A stretch of DNA of 64,000 nucleotides from Ophiosphaerella korrae. Lineage: Eukaryota; Ascomycota; Dothideomycetes; Pleosporales; Phaeosphaeriaceae. How positions within the stretch are numbered: the stretch's first letter is position 1; every line of letters begins with the position of its first letter. Both the position numbers and the translations under genes were made by a program. Location of the stretch: contig JALNQF010000059.1 in NCBI GenBank assembly GCA_028456385.1, positions 157,212 through 221,211 on the forward strand, given 5' to 3'. The notes under the pieces were generated by a model that worked only from the letters and a program-made list of their open reading frames with translations, did no database searches and was not told the origin of the DNA. Positions 42,729-54,100 of the stretch are shown in pieces.

Positions 42729-43657
42729 TCATGAAAACTTCTTAAGTACCATGAATAGCAGGGCGGCAACGATACCATATATGCAGGTATCGATCAGGGC
42801 TATTGAGCGGTCGGGGGTACGCTGAATCAAGTCTTGCGTTGCAGGTTGCCGTGTGCTTCCCCCAGGCCTTTGTAAAGGTGGTGCAGAGGCTGAGGTCGGA
42901 GGATTGGGAGCAGATGGCCTTGAATTCGTGGCAAGTGAAGGCGCCGAGACGGTCTCTTGTGAGTGGTTGTTAACGCTGGCACTGCTTGGATCACCGTTGT
43001 TCTCTTTGGTGATCAGCTCGTCACGATAGGCGAGCCTCAGCTCCTCTGGGACCGCGTCCTCTTTCCGCTTCCCTTCCTTTGCTTCGATTTCTTGGACTAG
43101 GTCTTCCCTCTCCTTCATGATGTCGGCATTGTCCTTGGCACATGCCGGGCACTTCCAGCTCAGGCTGTCCCTGGCCATTCTCTCTCTGGCGTCCTTGGCG
43201 CACTCGATGCCTCCAAGCTGGCCCTTGGCATCTGTGTCCATGAAGCTTCGTATGGCGACTAGAGCAGTTCGCACGCCCCATGCGGGCTGCCACGTCTCCT
43301 CATGATGGCCAGATATGCTGAGACATATCTCGCGATTGACCTCAAAGCGGCCGGTAGGGGTGAGGAAGCGGAAAGACGGTGGGCGCAGAGGATACTGAGG
43401 CGGCAGGATGATGCGGCCGTGGTAGATACCGCCAGCGTATGCGGAGGGGGCGGGGGCGCCTCGTAATGTAAAGTGCCATTCAAATAGGTTGGTTTCTAGA
43501 GGTTCGGCATGGTAGTCTGGCGAGGGCGAGGTGGAGAGCTCCGAGGCTTCCTTCACTATGCGCTGGCTCAGCAAGCTGTGGTGTGCCGTGTAGAGGACAG
43601 CTTACATATTCGCTTGATGGTAGGGTTTTTCGTGTTGAACTGGCCGCGCGTGGCCAT
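42729..43657 (-). CDS. UBC6: ER tail-anchored ubiquitin-conjugating enzyme E2 J type
   Basis: Exon 1 (43657-43606) and exon 2 (43555-42729) join over a 50-bp intron (GTAAGC...CATAG), giving 292 residues. The splice restores NPTIKRILKEASEL, the family N-terminus. The UBC fold follows: NLFEWHFTLRGAP, YHGRIILPPQYPLRPPSFRFLTPTGRFEVN, then the catalytic REICLSISGHHEETWQPAW with Cys95; the HPN motif of ordinary E2s is absent, as in all Ubc6/UBE2J proteins. A Pro/Ser-rich linker leads to a single C-terminal membrane segment (LIDTCIYGIVAALLFMVL). It works with Doa10 and Hrd1-type ligases in ER-associated degradation. It is head to head with the heme oxygenase gene. Confidence 0.94.
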
Positions 43658-44173
43658 GGCGAGAGGGAAGAGGTGAGACAGGGCACCAAGTAGGAGTGTA
43701 GTGAGTGGTGTGGTTGCCGTAGATAGTCCATGGTGTATGTGGTTCGGCCCGGCCTTCAGCCTTATCGTCGTGCATCATGGCCTGCGACACGCTACCAACC
43801 CCATGATTCACCCGTGATCGCCGTCTCACGGCCCAAAGCAGCAGCATTCTTGACAGATACGAAACCTATCTCACATGCCACCACGGCCGACTGCGCAAGC
43901 TGCATCCTGGAGCTGGCTCGATGCCAGCCCAGTGCACGTCATGGGTAGGCACCAGCCTAGGCACCGGGCACCCAGCAAGCATTCGCTCAAATCCTGCTAG
44001 CAGCCATGTCTCCACCGCGCTTTGCATGTGAGCAACCTTGTGTGCGCGTGGAAAAAGCGCGTGCCGTGGTGCCTGGCCCGCGAGCTTGATAAGTTGCCGA
44101 CGTCCTGCTCTCTGTGCGACCAGACTTGCTTTCTCTGTACCACATCGCACCATTACCAAATTCTGCCGCAGCC
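43658..44173. other. Divergent promoter region of UBC6 and heme oxygenase
   Basis: About 520 bp between start codons; no gene seen, though open frames occur on both strands. Confidence 0.5.
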
Positions 44174-45229
44174 ATGCAGGAGCGAACCGACACCACCACC
44201 ACCACCGTCTCACTGACCGCCGAGATCAATACCGCCACACGCCACCACCACACAGCCCTCAATCGCCTCATAACCAGTCGACTCCCGCTTGCCCTACCAC
44301 CTCACGCTGACGACCCCTCGCTCTACGCCACCGGCCTCCTCCACTTCGCCCATATTTTCTTGACATTCGAATCACTGTGGGCCGACCCGGCCTCACCGCC
44401 ATCATCGCCACTACTATCCTATCTTCTCGTCAACCCCTATAATTCCCCTTCCTTCTTCACCTCCACTCTGGGCGCTCCGACACCGCCATCTCCTCAACTC
44501 GCCACCTTCCTGCAAACACTAAGACCGCGTGGCTTGCTACGCTCGGCACGAGTCAAGAAGGATCTTGAGTGCCTGATGGGATTGCACCCAACTGATCTTG
44601 ACGTACTCCTGGCCAAATACCCTGGACCTAAAGTGGCTGACTTCTGCACACACATACGCAAGTCGGTGCACCAGAAGCCGTGGACCTTGGTCAGCTATGC
44701 TTGGTGTTTCTACATGGCTGTATTTTCTGGTGGCCGATGGATACGTGCAGGTCTGCTAGGAGCCGCACCCCAATTTTGGCAGTCAAGTTATGAGGGCGAG
44801 CAGGCCACCATCTCGCACTTAGCCGAGCATGGCCTGTCATTCTGGCATTTTCCTGGTCAATTTGATGGTGAAGACATCAAGCTCGACTTCAAGGCACGCC
44901 TTGCCGTAGCAGACACCTTCCTCACGCCCGAGGAAAGAGTGGATATTATAGAAGAGGCCAAGAACATTATGCAATTGTGCACCACCCTAGTCGAAGAACT
45001 AGATAACATGCTCGCTACAAATGGCCCCACTTCCACTGCAAACAATCCAACTATCAAAAAAGAGTCATTCATGAACCAAAAAGACACCAAAGCCGAGCCC
45101 ATGATGCGAGTTGTTACTACGTTGGAATCCCATCATCGCATCGTGGGTTTCATTCGTCGGCCTGAAGTCATGGGCACCATCGTTGCATTGACCTGTTTTG
45201 CGTGCGTGGCGCTATCACGTCTTCAGTAA
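44174..45229 (+). CDS. HMX1: Heme oxygenase, tail-anchored
   Basis: Single exon, 351 residues from ATG 44174. The N-terminus (LTAEINTATRHHHTALNRLI, His24-26) matches the helix bearing the proximal heme ligand. Further on are HFAHIFLTFESLW and the distal-helix signature LVSYAWCFYMAVFSGGRWI, whose Ser-Gly-Gly corresponds to the flexible glycines over the heme. A C-terminal hydrophobic segment (VMGTIVALTCFACVALS) should anchor it to the ER, as in Hmx1. The family opens heme to biliverdin, releasing iron and CO, in iron reuse. An insertion of about 60 residues separates the proximal and distal parts compared with animal enzymes. Which of the three adjacent histidines binds heme is uncertain. Confidence 0.85.
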   Translation: MQERTDTTTTTVSLTAEINTATRHHHTALNRLITSRLPLALPPHADDPSLYATGLLHFAHIFLTFESLWADPASPPSSPLLSYLLVNPYNSPSFFTSTLGAPTPPSPQLATFLQTLRPRGLLRSARVKKDLECLMGLHPTDLDVLLAKYPGPKVADFCTHIRKSVHQKPWTLVSYAWCFYMAVFSGGRWIRAGLLGAAPQFWQSSYEGEQATISHLAEHGLSFWHFPGQFDGEDIKLDFKARLAVADTFLTPEERVDIIEEAKNIMQLCTTLVEELDNMLATNGPTSTANNPTIKKESFMNQKDTKAEPMMRVVTTLESHHRIVGFIRRPEVMGTIVALTCFACVALSRLQ

Positions 45230-46075
45230 TATTTGTTGATTAATCTTTTTCTTGGGCTAGTTGTGGGCGTCATGGCATCATTGTTTGGCATGGACATTCT
45301 GCTTGCATCGTTGTTCGTGGGGCAAGATACCCCTGGGTTGTGCCGAACGCATCATCATTAATATATTCAATTTTAAGATTGGGTGCTTGCACTATGATGA
45401 GTCTAACTTGGCTAAGAAAACGACCCTACTTACAATGGTTACAATGACGCCTCCAGCGCGTTCTTTTAGTGGTATTGACAGCAACTAGATATAACCTTCA
45501 CTGTCGTAGTCAGAGTACTCAGTTTATGTGCAATCTAGTCGGCTGCATACCGTCATGATGTTTGTTTTGTGACGATCAACATCCCTTTGTCATGAATTAC
45601 TAATATATACACATCGCATTCTGAGAATAGCTAGACTTAATACATCAAATGTGCATAGCCTTGTACGCCCAATTCCAGGTTGATGTTATCGGAGTAACGG
45701 TCCGCTTTCGAAGCCGTGCACTCTACCCCAGATTCAACGCACTCCAAGTCCCGGAGCCTCAAGGCATGTTTTCTCTTCCATATTAATCTGGCCTGGTCTT
45801 AACATCGTCGGGCGTAATATAGAAGCTTCCATGCATAGTCCTTGGCTGCATGATTGGTCGAGCTAAATGAAGGATCATGAACCTCATATTTCGCCTTGGA
45901 AAGAGCCGAACATGACCGGGCGAGTGCAATCGCGCAATTGCAATTAAAGAAACACAGACATAGTGGAAATGTGTTGTGCGGGAGAGCTACATGGCATACA
46001 GTAATTTTGCTATAAAATGGTCCCTGTATCCAACGTCTTTGGTGTCAGTAGCTGCAACTGTCCATTCCTAGCACC
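45230..46075. other. Intergenic region upstream of the GH131 gene
   Basis: About 850 bp, AT-rich, no gene recognised. The proximal part includes the TATA box of the next gene. Confidence 0.45.
46011..46017 (+). promoter_or_regulatory. TATA box of the GH131 gene
   Basis: TATAAAA 59 bases before ATG 46076, with no competing start codon between; a strong core promoter for a secreted enzyme. Confidence 0.6.
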
Positions 46076-47001
46076 ATGCACACACAAACCCTTATCTCTT
46101 TAGCCGTTGCGGCCTCAACCGCTCTAGCTGCTCCTCAAAAGCAAGTGCGTGTTGATCCCAAGTGCACTATCGTTTTCGACGGACGCGTTCCCCGCAGCAC
46201 TGTACCCACCTTTTTCGACACTTACGCTACAAATACCATCTTCAACCCAGACTACGTCAAAGGCAACGACCTCAAATGGAGCGAAATTCTCAAGTTCCCC
46301 AACGAGACATCACGGTTTGATGGCGACAAGTACACCGCCGTCGAGGTGACTCTCTCTGACAAGTCCATCTTTCAAAAGCAGAACGGATTTCGACGTGCAG
46401 GCCTTCAATTCCTAAAGGATGCGGCCGACGGCGAGGGTGGCAAGGGCGTTAAAACGCTACATTGGAGCGTTAAGCAAGACCCAGCCAGGCCTTTGAATCT
46501 TACACACGAGTATCTAAACGTGTGGCATGAGGCCGCGGATTACTCGAACAATCAAATTCAGTTTCAAGCTGGCTCAATCATTGGCAAATCAAACGCAGAC
46601 AAGAACAATTTTAAAATCTTGGACCGTAACGGAAACTCGCTATACTCTGTCGCTATTGACCAGAAGAACTGGCAAAACTTTGCTACTAAATTGGACTATA
46701 ACAAGAAGTAAGTCCACCTACACTCGACGGCTATTGTAGTAGGAGAATATATTTAACGTGACATCCCAACAGCCAAGTGACCATCTATTATTCCGCCGGT
46801 GCTGCTGAATTAAAGGCCGTTGCTACTAACAAGTCTATCAATCTTGCTGGGGGTGGTCAATTCCAGCTCGGCATACTCAAAAAGCCTACCGGTTCGACCG
46901 ACGTTGTGAACAATGGATATCAGTCAAAGAACCTCAACGAAGGACAGATCTATGGTGGCCTCTTTTTAGAGGATTCTGCTGATGGCTGTGTGTCGCTATA
47001 A
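46076..47001 (+). CDS. Secreted glycoside hydrolase family 131 (beta-glucanase)
   Basis: Exon 1 (46076-46707) and exon 2 (46773-47001) join over a 65-bp intron (GTAAGT...AACAG), giving 286 residues. The signal peptide MHTQTLISLAVAASTALA is followed by CTIVFDGRVPRST, NPDYVKGNDLKWSEIL and FRRAGLQF, the signature blocks of GH131. Splicing restores NQVTIYYSAG. A DGC near the C-terminus would pair with the N-terminal cysteine. GH131 enzymes cut beta-1,3, beta-1,6 and beta-1,4 glucans and are found only in fungi and oomycetes. No cellulose-binding module is present. It is the last intact gene before the repeat-rich block. Confidence 0.87.
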
Positions 47002-47314
47002 CAATGGGAAGCATAAATGTGCGACGCTTAAGAGTATGCAGAATATTGTGAAGATAATTTTTCAATCTATATCGATCCTCACAACTGAATTGGAGGTAAC
47101 GCCTGATCTTATTCCATATCATCAGATATCCAACCCCCAGTCCATATCAAGCTGCATTGTGAATACATGGCGTTTTGATTCGACAGCTTCTGCTGATTGG
47201 GACATGCACTAACGTGTATTTTTGTTTTACTTTAGCTCCATAAGTTGACAGTGCTAGAGGTCTATATGAGTCCATGCATCTCAAGTTGGTTACGGCGAGC
47301 GTACCCTAGCGCAG
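47002..47314. other. Intergenic region
   Basis: About 310 bp between the GH131 gene and the HET pseudogene; no gene seen. Confidence 0.4.
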
Positions 47315-48880
47315 TTATGTCTCCCCAAACCCACAGTGGGATAGAGTTACTTCATAAGAGTCGATATATGGTGGTCTGTATGTGATTCTAACCTTGACTG
47401 CAACGCTGTGTTCGCCACTGGTGAGGACGTAGTAGAAATACTCGTTGCCAGGACCCTGAAAAAAGCAAATATTCAAAAGGCAATTCATATTGACTTTTGA
47501 TCTAACCACCACTCATTTACCTTTTAGAATAACCAATGGAACTAAGTCATGGTCTATGGGAGGATATCGACTAGATATTATGTATCCAACACTCCGGACA
47601 CTCTTGATAAATATTGCCAGTTCTACTATATATTGACGTTGATATATGCTCTTAATCATCGATGTGAAGAACGATGAAGAGTATACCAGATCATGAGCAC
47701 CTCCTGAAGTTGTAGACTCGATTTTAGTAAAGCTATCTTGTAGGTAAATCGTCCTTGATACAGCGCCTCTAAAAAGTCGTTTATGCCGACGAGAGGTGAA
47801 CATCAAACTGGGCACCCCCCAGCCCGCCTGAAGGTGTTCGTATCCTGCAAACTCTTTTGCTGTAGTACAAGAGCTAAGGTACTCTTCTCCACCGCGCTCG
47901 TTTCTACACTCTCTTCAATGATTCCGATCCAGACTCTTGGTCTGGAATCTATAAGAAGTGATAGAAGCTCGATATGTAAGCCATACCCAGTTGCAGTTGA
48001 ATGGATCTTCGGCGAAGACTGAATGTGTTGAAACTTCCACTTCGGATACGCACTGAAAGCGTCAGGTGACCTCGCAAAGACCTTGTCGGGACCAAACTCT
48101 TCTACTGCTTCCCATGTTAAGTTATACCTCCACGCTAGCGGGCTGATATCGTCAGAACCACTGATTACTGCTTCTTGTAGTCGTACGAATGCTCTATCCC
48201 CTTCACCGTATAATAGTGGCAGGCTAATATCTAACAGCCCCATTAAGCAGTAGGCTTTGTCTTCAATACGCGTAGTCATTCTGTGTGACGCTCAGGATAA
48301 TTTGCAGGCCGCTGACGCTTCTGCTAAAGGCAAATCTTTGACTAATACCGCGCGGGAAATTCTGGTTATTTGACTGATAAATTCGTAGCGAATCGGTTGT
48401 ATGACTAACTGTATCCTGTCTTCTGAGCAGCACTGTGTTCGTTTGACCACTTCATCAGATCTAGCTGGTAGAAATATTTTCTTGAAAATATCTAAACCCA
48501 TCTCGGGTGTGAATATGCGCTCCTGTGCGGAATCGAGGTAGATTATGTGGTGTGACGCAAGCAGTTCTTGGAGTGTCCAACCTGTTTATTTTAAATCATC
48601 TGTCTCAACTACTCACCTCGAGTCCACCATCGACTTTTGCGAAACGATGAATTGAAAGGAAATGGGTCTCGCCCTGTAGGTACATCTTCTAAAAATACAA
48701 AGCAAATATTAGATGCCTCATACCATTTAAACATAGAGTTAACAGTCTCCGAAAGTCCGGCACTAGACGACTTGTCTGTGCAAACTCAACCTATACTTAT
48801 GCTAGCCTATTGGCCAGTGTGTGTAAGGCTTAGATGTTTAGGGCTAAATAGGCTTAGCATAAGTGAGTTTAGCAAATAGT
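47315..48880 (-). pseudogene. HET-domain (heterokaryon incompatibility) protein, truncated and disrupted
   Basis: Read on the minus strand, the HET domain is clear: CTDKSSSAGLSETVNSMFKWYEASNIC, then RKSRWWTRGWTLQELLA (joined over a 35-bp intron, 48616-48582), FTPEMGLDIF and MTTRIEDKAYCLMGLLDISLPLLYGEGDRAF. Each in its own phase is a family hallmark. In-frame TGA codons at 48,292-48,294 (Trp expected before ASHR) and 47,513-47,515 interrupt it, and a one-base change in a G run near 47,803-47,815 shifts the frame. The 5' end of the domain is missing; the sequence changes into the AT-rich block near 48,880. Intact family members trigger cell death on non-self recognition. Both TGA codons could derive from TGG by the G-to-A change RIP makes. 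Confidence 0.85.
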
Positions 48881-49128
48881 TTACGGCAGCGCAAAGTAAA
48901 TGTAAAGGAATTAACTAGTATTAACTAGCATTACCAACCTAGAGAAAAGCTCTAGGTAGTCCGTAACAGACTTAAAAACTACTGTATAGGTATATTATTA
49001 AGGCATTTTACGCTTATTTACGGCCGTAATTTAGAAAGCAAACGTTGTAGAAGACCTAAAAATTACATCTTAAGAGCCTTTTCCTTAAGCTTATCTAAGG
49101 CCTTTTAAGCGTCTTGTAAGGTCTTATA
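48881..49128. repeat. AT-rich unclassified repeat debris
   Basis: About 250 bp between the HET relic and the first LTR, with palindromic pieces (for example TTTACGGCCGTAA around 49,017-49,029) but no recognisable coding sequence. Confidence 0.4.
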
Positions 49129-49570
49129 TGTTATGGCTATAACAAGAGAAAACTAATTTGAGCTAATTAGCCCTACTATAGATAACGACAACATATATAA
49201 CCTATAGGATAACAAACTAGATTAGGAAACTAACTATAATAGGGACACGTGATAAATTCGCGATTCGCGATCTTAGCAAACATAAAGTACAAAGCTAAGT
49301 ACGTAATAGATTTGTAATTCGCGATCTTAGTAAATACGAAGTATAAAGCTAGCTAAGAAGCCTAAGTATATAGTTAGTAGTAATGCGTATTATTAGGATA
49401 GTATTAGTAATCTAATCTTTAACCTAGAACGCTAATACTTAATATTATATACACAAATTAACTATTGTTTATAGTTATTACTAATCGTAATACAAGCTTT
49501 CTAATATTACTTTGTAATCTACTAATAACTCTATAGTTACTAGGAAGTCGACTCTAGTATACTCTTTACA
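49129..49570 (+). repeat. 5' LTR of the outer (older) Gypsy element
   Basis: Begins TGTTATGGCTATAACAAGAG and ends just before a gag-leader sequence that also follows the LTR of the inner element. It contains a partial tandem duplication carrying TTCGCGATCTTAG twice (near 49,262-49,275 and 49,317-49,332). The right end is set by comparison with the inner LTR and is approximate. Confidence 0.6.
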
Positions 49571-50678
49571 CCTTACTAATTTAGTTATTATAAGAAGTAA
49601 AGCGTAAGTAGTATATAGTCTAGCTAATATAATAAAAAGAAGTTTAACTAAAGGAGTAGCTAAAGTACTTATAAGTAGTTATAAGTTAGATAATATAGTA
49701 TAAAGGGATATTAAAAACTATATAAATAACTTAATCTCTAAGAAAAAAGATATAAAAATAGTAATTAATACCTTAAAAACCTAGAATAAAGAACTCTAAA
49801 AGTATATAAAATAGAATAAGGCCTAGATTAAAGCTATAATTAAAGGATAAAACTAAATAGAACTAATTATATAATACCTAGAGATAAGTATAATAAAGAA
49901 ACTACTAAAGATACTTATACTTAAGAAATTTAATAAGATAAGAGAAAAACTAAAACCTTTTATAACTTTAGTATAACTCTAGATAGATATATAAGTACTA
50001 TACTTTAATATAGAAGAAAAAAAAGTAATATATATTAGATTATACCTTAAAGAAGATATAATAAGATAGTATAAACTTTACTAGATAGACTATATAATAT
50101 ACTCTCTAATAACCTAGAAAGATAAAACTAAAGCTATTTTTAGAAGTTATAAATACTTTACTAAATAAATAAGAGTAGTATTTAGAGATATAGATATTAC
50201 CTAATAAGCTAAAGAGAAACTTAAGAAGCTTATATAAAGTAAGAGTATTCTAGAATATATATTATAGTTTAAATAACTATCTTAAAATATAGAATAAAAT
50301 AAATTAGCCCTAATATTATAATTTAAATAAGAACTAAACGTAAAAATCTAATACAAAATAATATATATAGAAAAACCTAGAACACTAGAAGCTTTAAAGT
50401 AATAAGTAATCTAAATTAATAATAATCTTTAAGAATAGAAAAAAAATAAGTATAGTAGCTAAACTAGAAACTAGGATACTAGAGACCTTATAATCTTTAA
50501 CACTAATAAAGATAAAAAGAAAAAAAAGAATAAAGACTTTACTTACTTTAACTATAGTAAGAAAAGCTACTATATAAAAAACTACTAATTATAAAAGAAA
50601 AAGGATATAGTATATTATAAATATAAGAAACTAAGATACTTTATAAAAGATTATAGAAGTAAAAACTATAAGAAAGAT
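49571..50678 (+). mobile_element. Outer Gypsy element, RIP-decayed gag part
   Basis: Colinear with the gag region of the inner element from about 51,111. Reading through stops, two zinc knuckles survive in shape near 50,531-50,660 with every Cys codon changed to Tyr (pattern Y-X2-Y-X4-Y/H-X4-Y). It is cut at 50,678 by the inner element. Confidence 0.75.
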
Positions 50679-51110
50679 TATTATAATAGTAATAAGAAAA
50701 CTATAGATAGAACTAATAAGTCTTATAATAAGTAACCTAAACTTATATAACTTAGAAAAGTATAAGCCTAACTAGGAAGCTATATATAATTAGGATACCT
50801 AAGGTAATCTATAATCTATAAACTCTTAGTATTTATAGATTATAGATTAAGCTAATCTATAATCTATTAGTCTTAGTAACTATAGATTATAGATTATAAT
50901 AAGTATATAGTTAGTAGTAATATATATTATTAGGATAGTATTAGTAATTTAATCCTTTAACTATAGAACGCTAATACAAGATAGTTATAAAATATCTTCT
51001 ATTATTATTAGTTATTATAGATTACTATATAAACTTTTATTATTAACTTATAATCTACTAGCCTTCTCTAAAATAGGTACCTATAGTTAATAATAGATAA
51101 CCTATTATAC
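50679..51110 (+). repeat. 5' LTR of the inner Gypsy element
   Basis: 432 bp, aligned without length difference to 57,279-57,710. Starts TATTATAATAG (TG.. probably turned to TA..) and ends ..CCTATTATAC. It holds inverted runs of TATAGATTATAGATTA and TAATCTATAATCTATTA. Confidence 0.9.
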
Positions 51111-54100
51111 TTTACTAATCTAGTTATTATAAGAAGTAAAGTATAAGTAGTGTATAGTCTAGCTAATATAATAGTAGAAAGTTTAACTAAAATAAGTAAA
51201 GCTCCTAGAAGTAGTTATAAGTCTAATAGTACTATATAAGAAACAATTAAAGACTAAATTAATAACCTAATTTTAGATAAAGAAGATATAAAAATAATAA
51301 TTAATACCTTAGAAATATAAAATAAGGAACTATAGAACTACGTAAAATAAAACAAGGTATAAATTAAAGCTATTATTAAAGGCTAGAACTAGATAGAACT
51401 AATTACCTAAAGACTAGAGATAAGTACAATAAAGAAACTACTAAAGATACTAGTCTTTAAGAAGTTTAATAAAATAAGAAAGAAACTAAAACTATTTATT
51501 ACTTTAGTATAATACTAGATAGATATATAAGTACTATACTTTAATATAGAAGAAAAGAAGGTAATATATATTAGATTATACTTTAAAGAAAACGTAATAA
51601 GATAGTATAAACTTTACTAGACTAATTATATAATATACTCTCTAATAACCTAGAAAGATAAAACTAAAGCTATTTTAAAAAGTTATAAATACTTTACTAA
51701 ATAAATAAGAGTAGTATTTAGAGATATAGATATTACCTAATAAGCTAAAGAATAGCTAGAAAAGCTTATATAGAATTAGAGTATTCTAAAATATATATTA
51801 TAGTTTAAATAATTATTATAAAATACTAAATAGAATAAGTTAGCTTTAATATTATAATTTAAGTAAAGACTAAACTCTAAAATTAAATACAAAATAATAT
51901 ATATAGAGAAACTATAAATACTTAAAGCTTTAAAGTAATAGGTAATATAAATTAATAATAATCTTTAAAAATAAAAGAAAAATAAGTATAGAGGTTATAC
52001 CTAGAACTATAATAAAGGAGACCCTATAATCTTTAACGCTAATAAAGATAAGAAAAAGAAGAAGAATAAAGACTTTACGTACTTTAATTATAGTAAAAAA
52101 GGCTACTACGTAAAAGACTACTAATTAAAGTTAAAAAAGGATATAGTATACTATAAATATAGAAAACTAGGATACTTTATAAAAGACTATAGAAGTAAGA
52201 ACCTAAAAAAAGAAATATAGTTAAAGATAACTAAAAAGAAAAAAGAAGTACTATAAGTATAGGCTAAACCTTAAAAGAAAGTAGCTAAGAATAAAAAAGT
52301 ATAATATATAATACTTTATTAGACTTTTTATTATAATAATAACTACTATATATATCTTTTTAGTAAATAAAAAGTAGTATAGTTCTTATAGAAAAAGAGA
52401 TATAGAGTAGCTATAATAAAGAAAAAAATAAAAGCTTAGCTAAAAGAGATAGCTTAAGTAATAAACTTACTAATAGAAGACTTAAAAAGAGAAGAGCTCT
52501 AGATACTATTAATCTAAGCTAAAGGACTAGTACTAGATAAAAAGACTACTATAACTACCTCTAAAAAACTATAAAGAAGTAAGAAATAAGTTAGTATAAG
52601 AAGAATAAAATATACCTAGCTAATAATATATAGCTATAATAGCTATATAATAATAGATATAAAAAAATAAAATAAATAATAGAAGTTTATTTAAAAATAC
52701 TTACTAGTTATAAGTATAGAAGAAGCGTATAAAGACAAAAAAAAATATAATTTTAAAAAAATAAAGTTTATACTATTTTAAGAATAGATAAAGTAATATA
52801 TAGTTATAGTAAGAAGAATACTTATAAAAAGAGAGTAGTAGTACTTTATAAAAAAAATATAATAGATTAATAAAGCTTATATACTAAAAGTATAAGTAGT
52901 ATACTATATCTTAATAATAGATATACCTAAGAGAGATAAGTACTAAGAAGAAGATAATAAAATAATAGATCTAAGGTATCTAGTATACTTTAAAGTATTA
53001 TAAATATTATACTTAGATAAGAATTATATTATATATAGAAACTCTAAAGTAAATAATAATATATAGCTTATAAAAAGAAAAAGCTATAACTATATAAGAG
53101 TAATCTTAGTAGAAGATATCTAAGAATAAGAAATAATTCTAGAAAATAGATACGTAGTAGTAAGACCTAGCCTTAAACTATCTAAGAAATACGTTTAAAG
53201 AAGACTATAGTATAATTATAAGTATAATAAATATCTAAAATATAAAGAATATAAACTTAAAGTAAGCTTATAGCTTTAGAAAGATAGATAATTTATAAAA
53301 ACGCTTAAGTAAGAAAAGCTAGAAGGTATAAGAAGCTTATATATTATAAAGATAAGTATATACTAAGAGAAAGTAGTATAGTTAATAATTAATAGTAGTG
53401 CTACTAAGAACTTTATATTAAAGAAGTTTATAGAGATATAAGGAATAAAGTATATAATAAAGAAATACTCTTAATAACTAAGTATAATTAAAGAAAAACT
53501 ATTTTAAGAACCTATTAAGTTTAAAATAGCTTTCTTTATATTAAACCTAAAAGAGATAATAATTAAGAATATAGTTATAGATATAATAATAATTAATAAT
53601 AAATAAGATATAATATTAGGTATACTATAGTTATAGATAACTAACCTATATATTAATTAGAAAATAGAAAAAATTAGTTATAGTAAAATAGATATATTAA
53701 AAGCTAATATAAATACTTATAAAAGAGAATTTCCTAAAAAATATAAGAAATAAGAGAAATAGCTTATAGAGCTAGAAGATTACCTTCTAAAATATTAACT
53801 ATAGGACTTAGTAATAGAACTAGAAGAAAGAAAGAACGTAAGATAGAGCCTAGTCTACTAAAAAATAGAAGAAGAATCTAAGATTAAGTAAGTATTTATA
53901 TAGAACGTAATAAAAAAAAATATATAAAAGAATCTAAATCTTTAGTAGTATATAGATATATATTTATAGATAAAAAAGGAATAAATAATAAGAGACTCTA
54001 TATAAATTTTAGAAAAACTAATATAATTATAAATAAGAACTAATACCTACTACTATAAATAGATAGAATATAAAATAAACTATAAAGAGTAAAAATCTTT

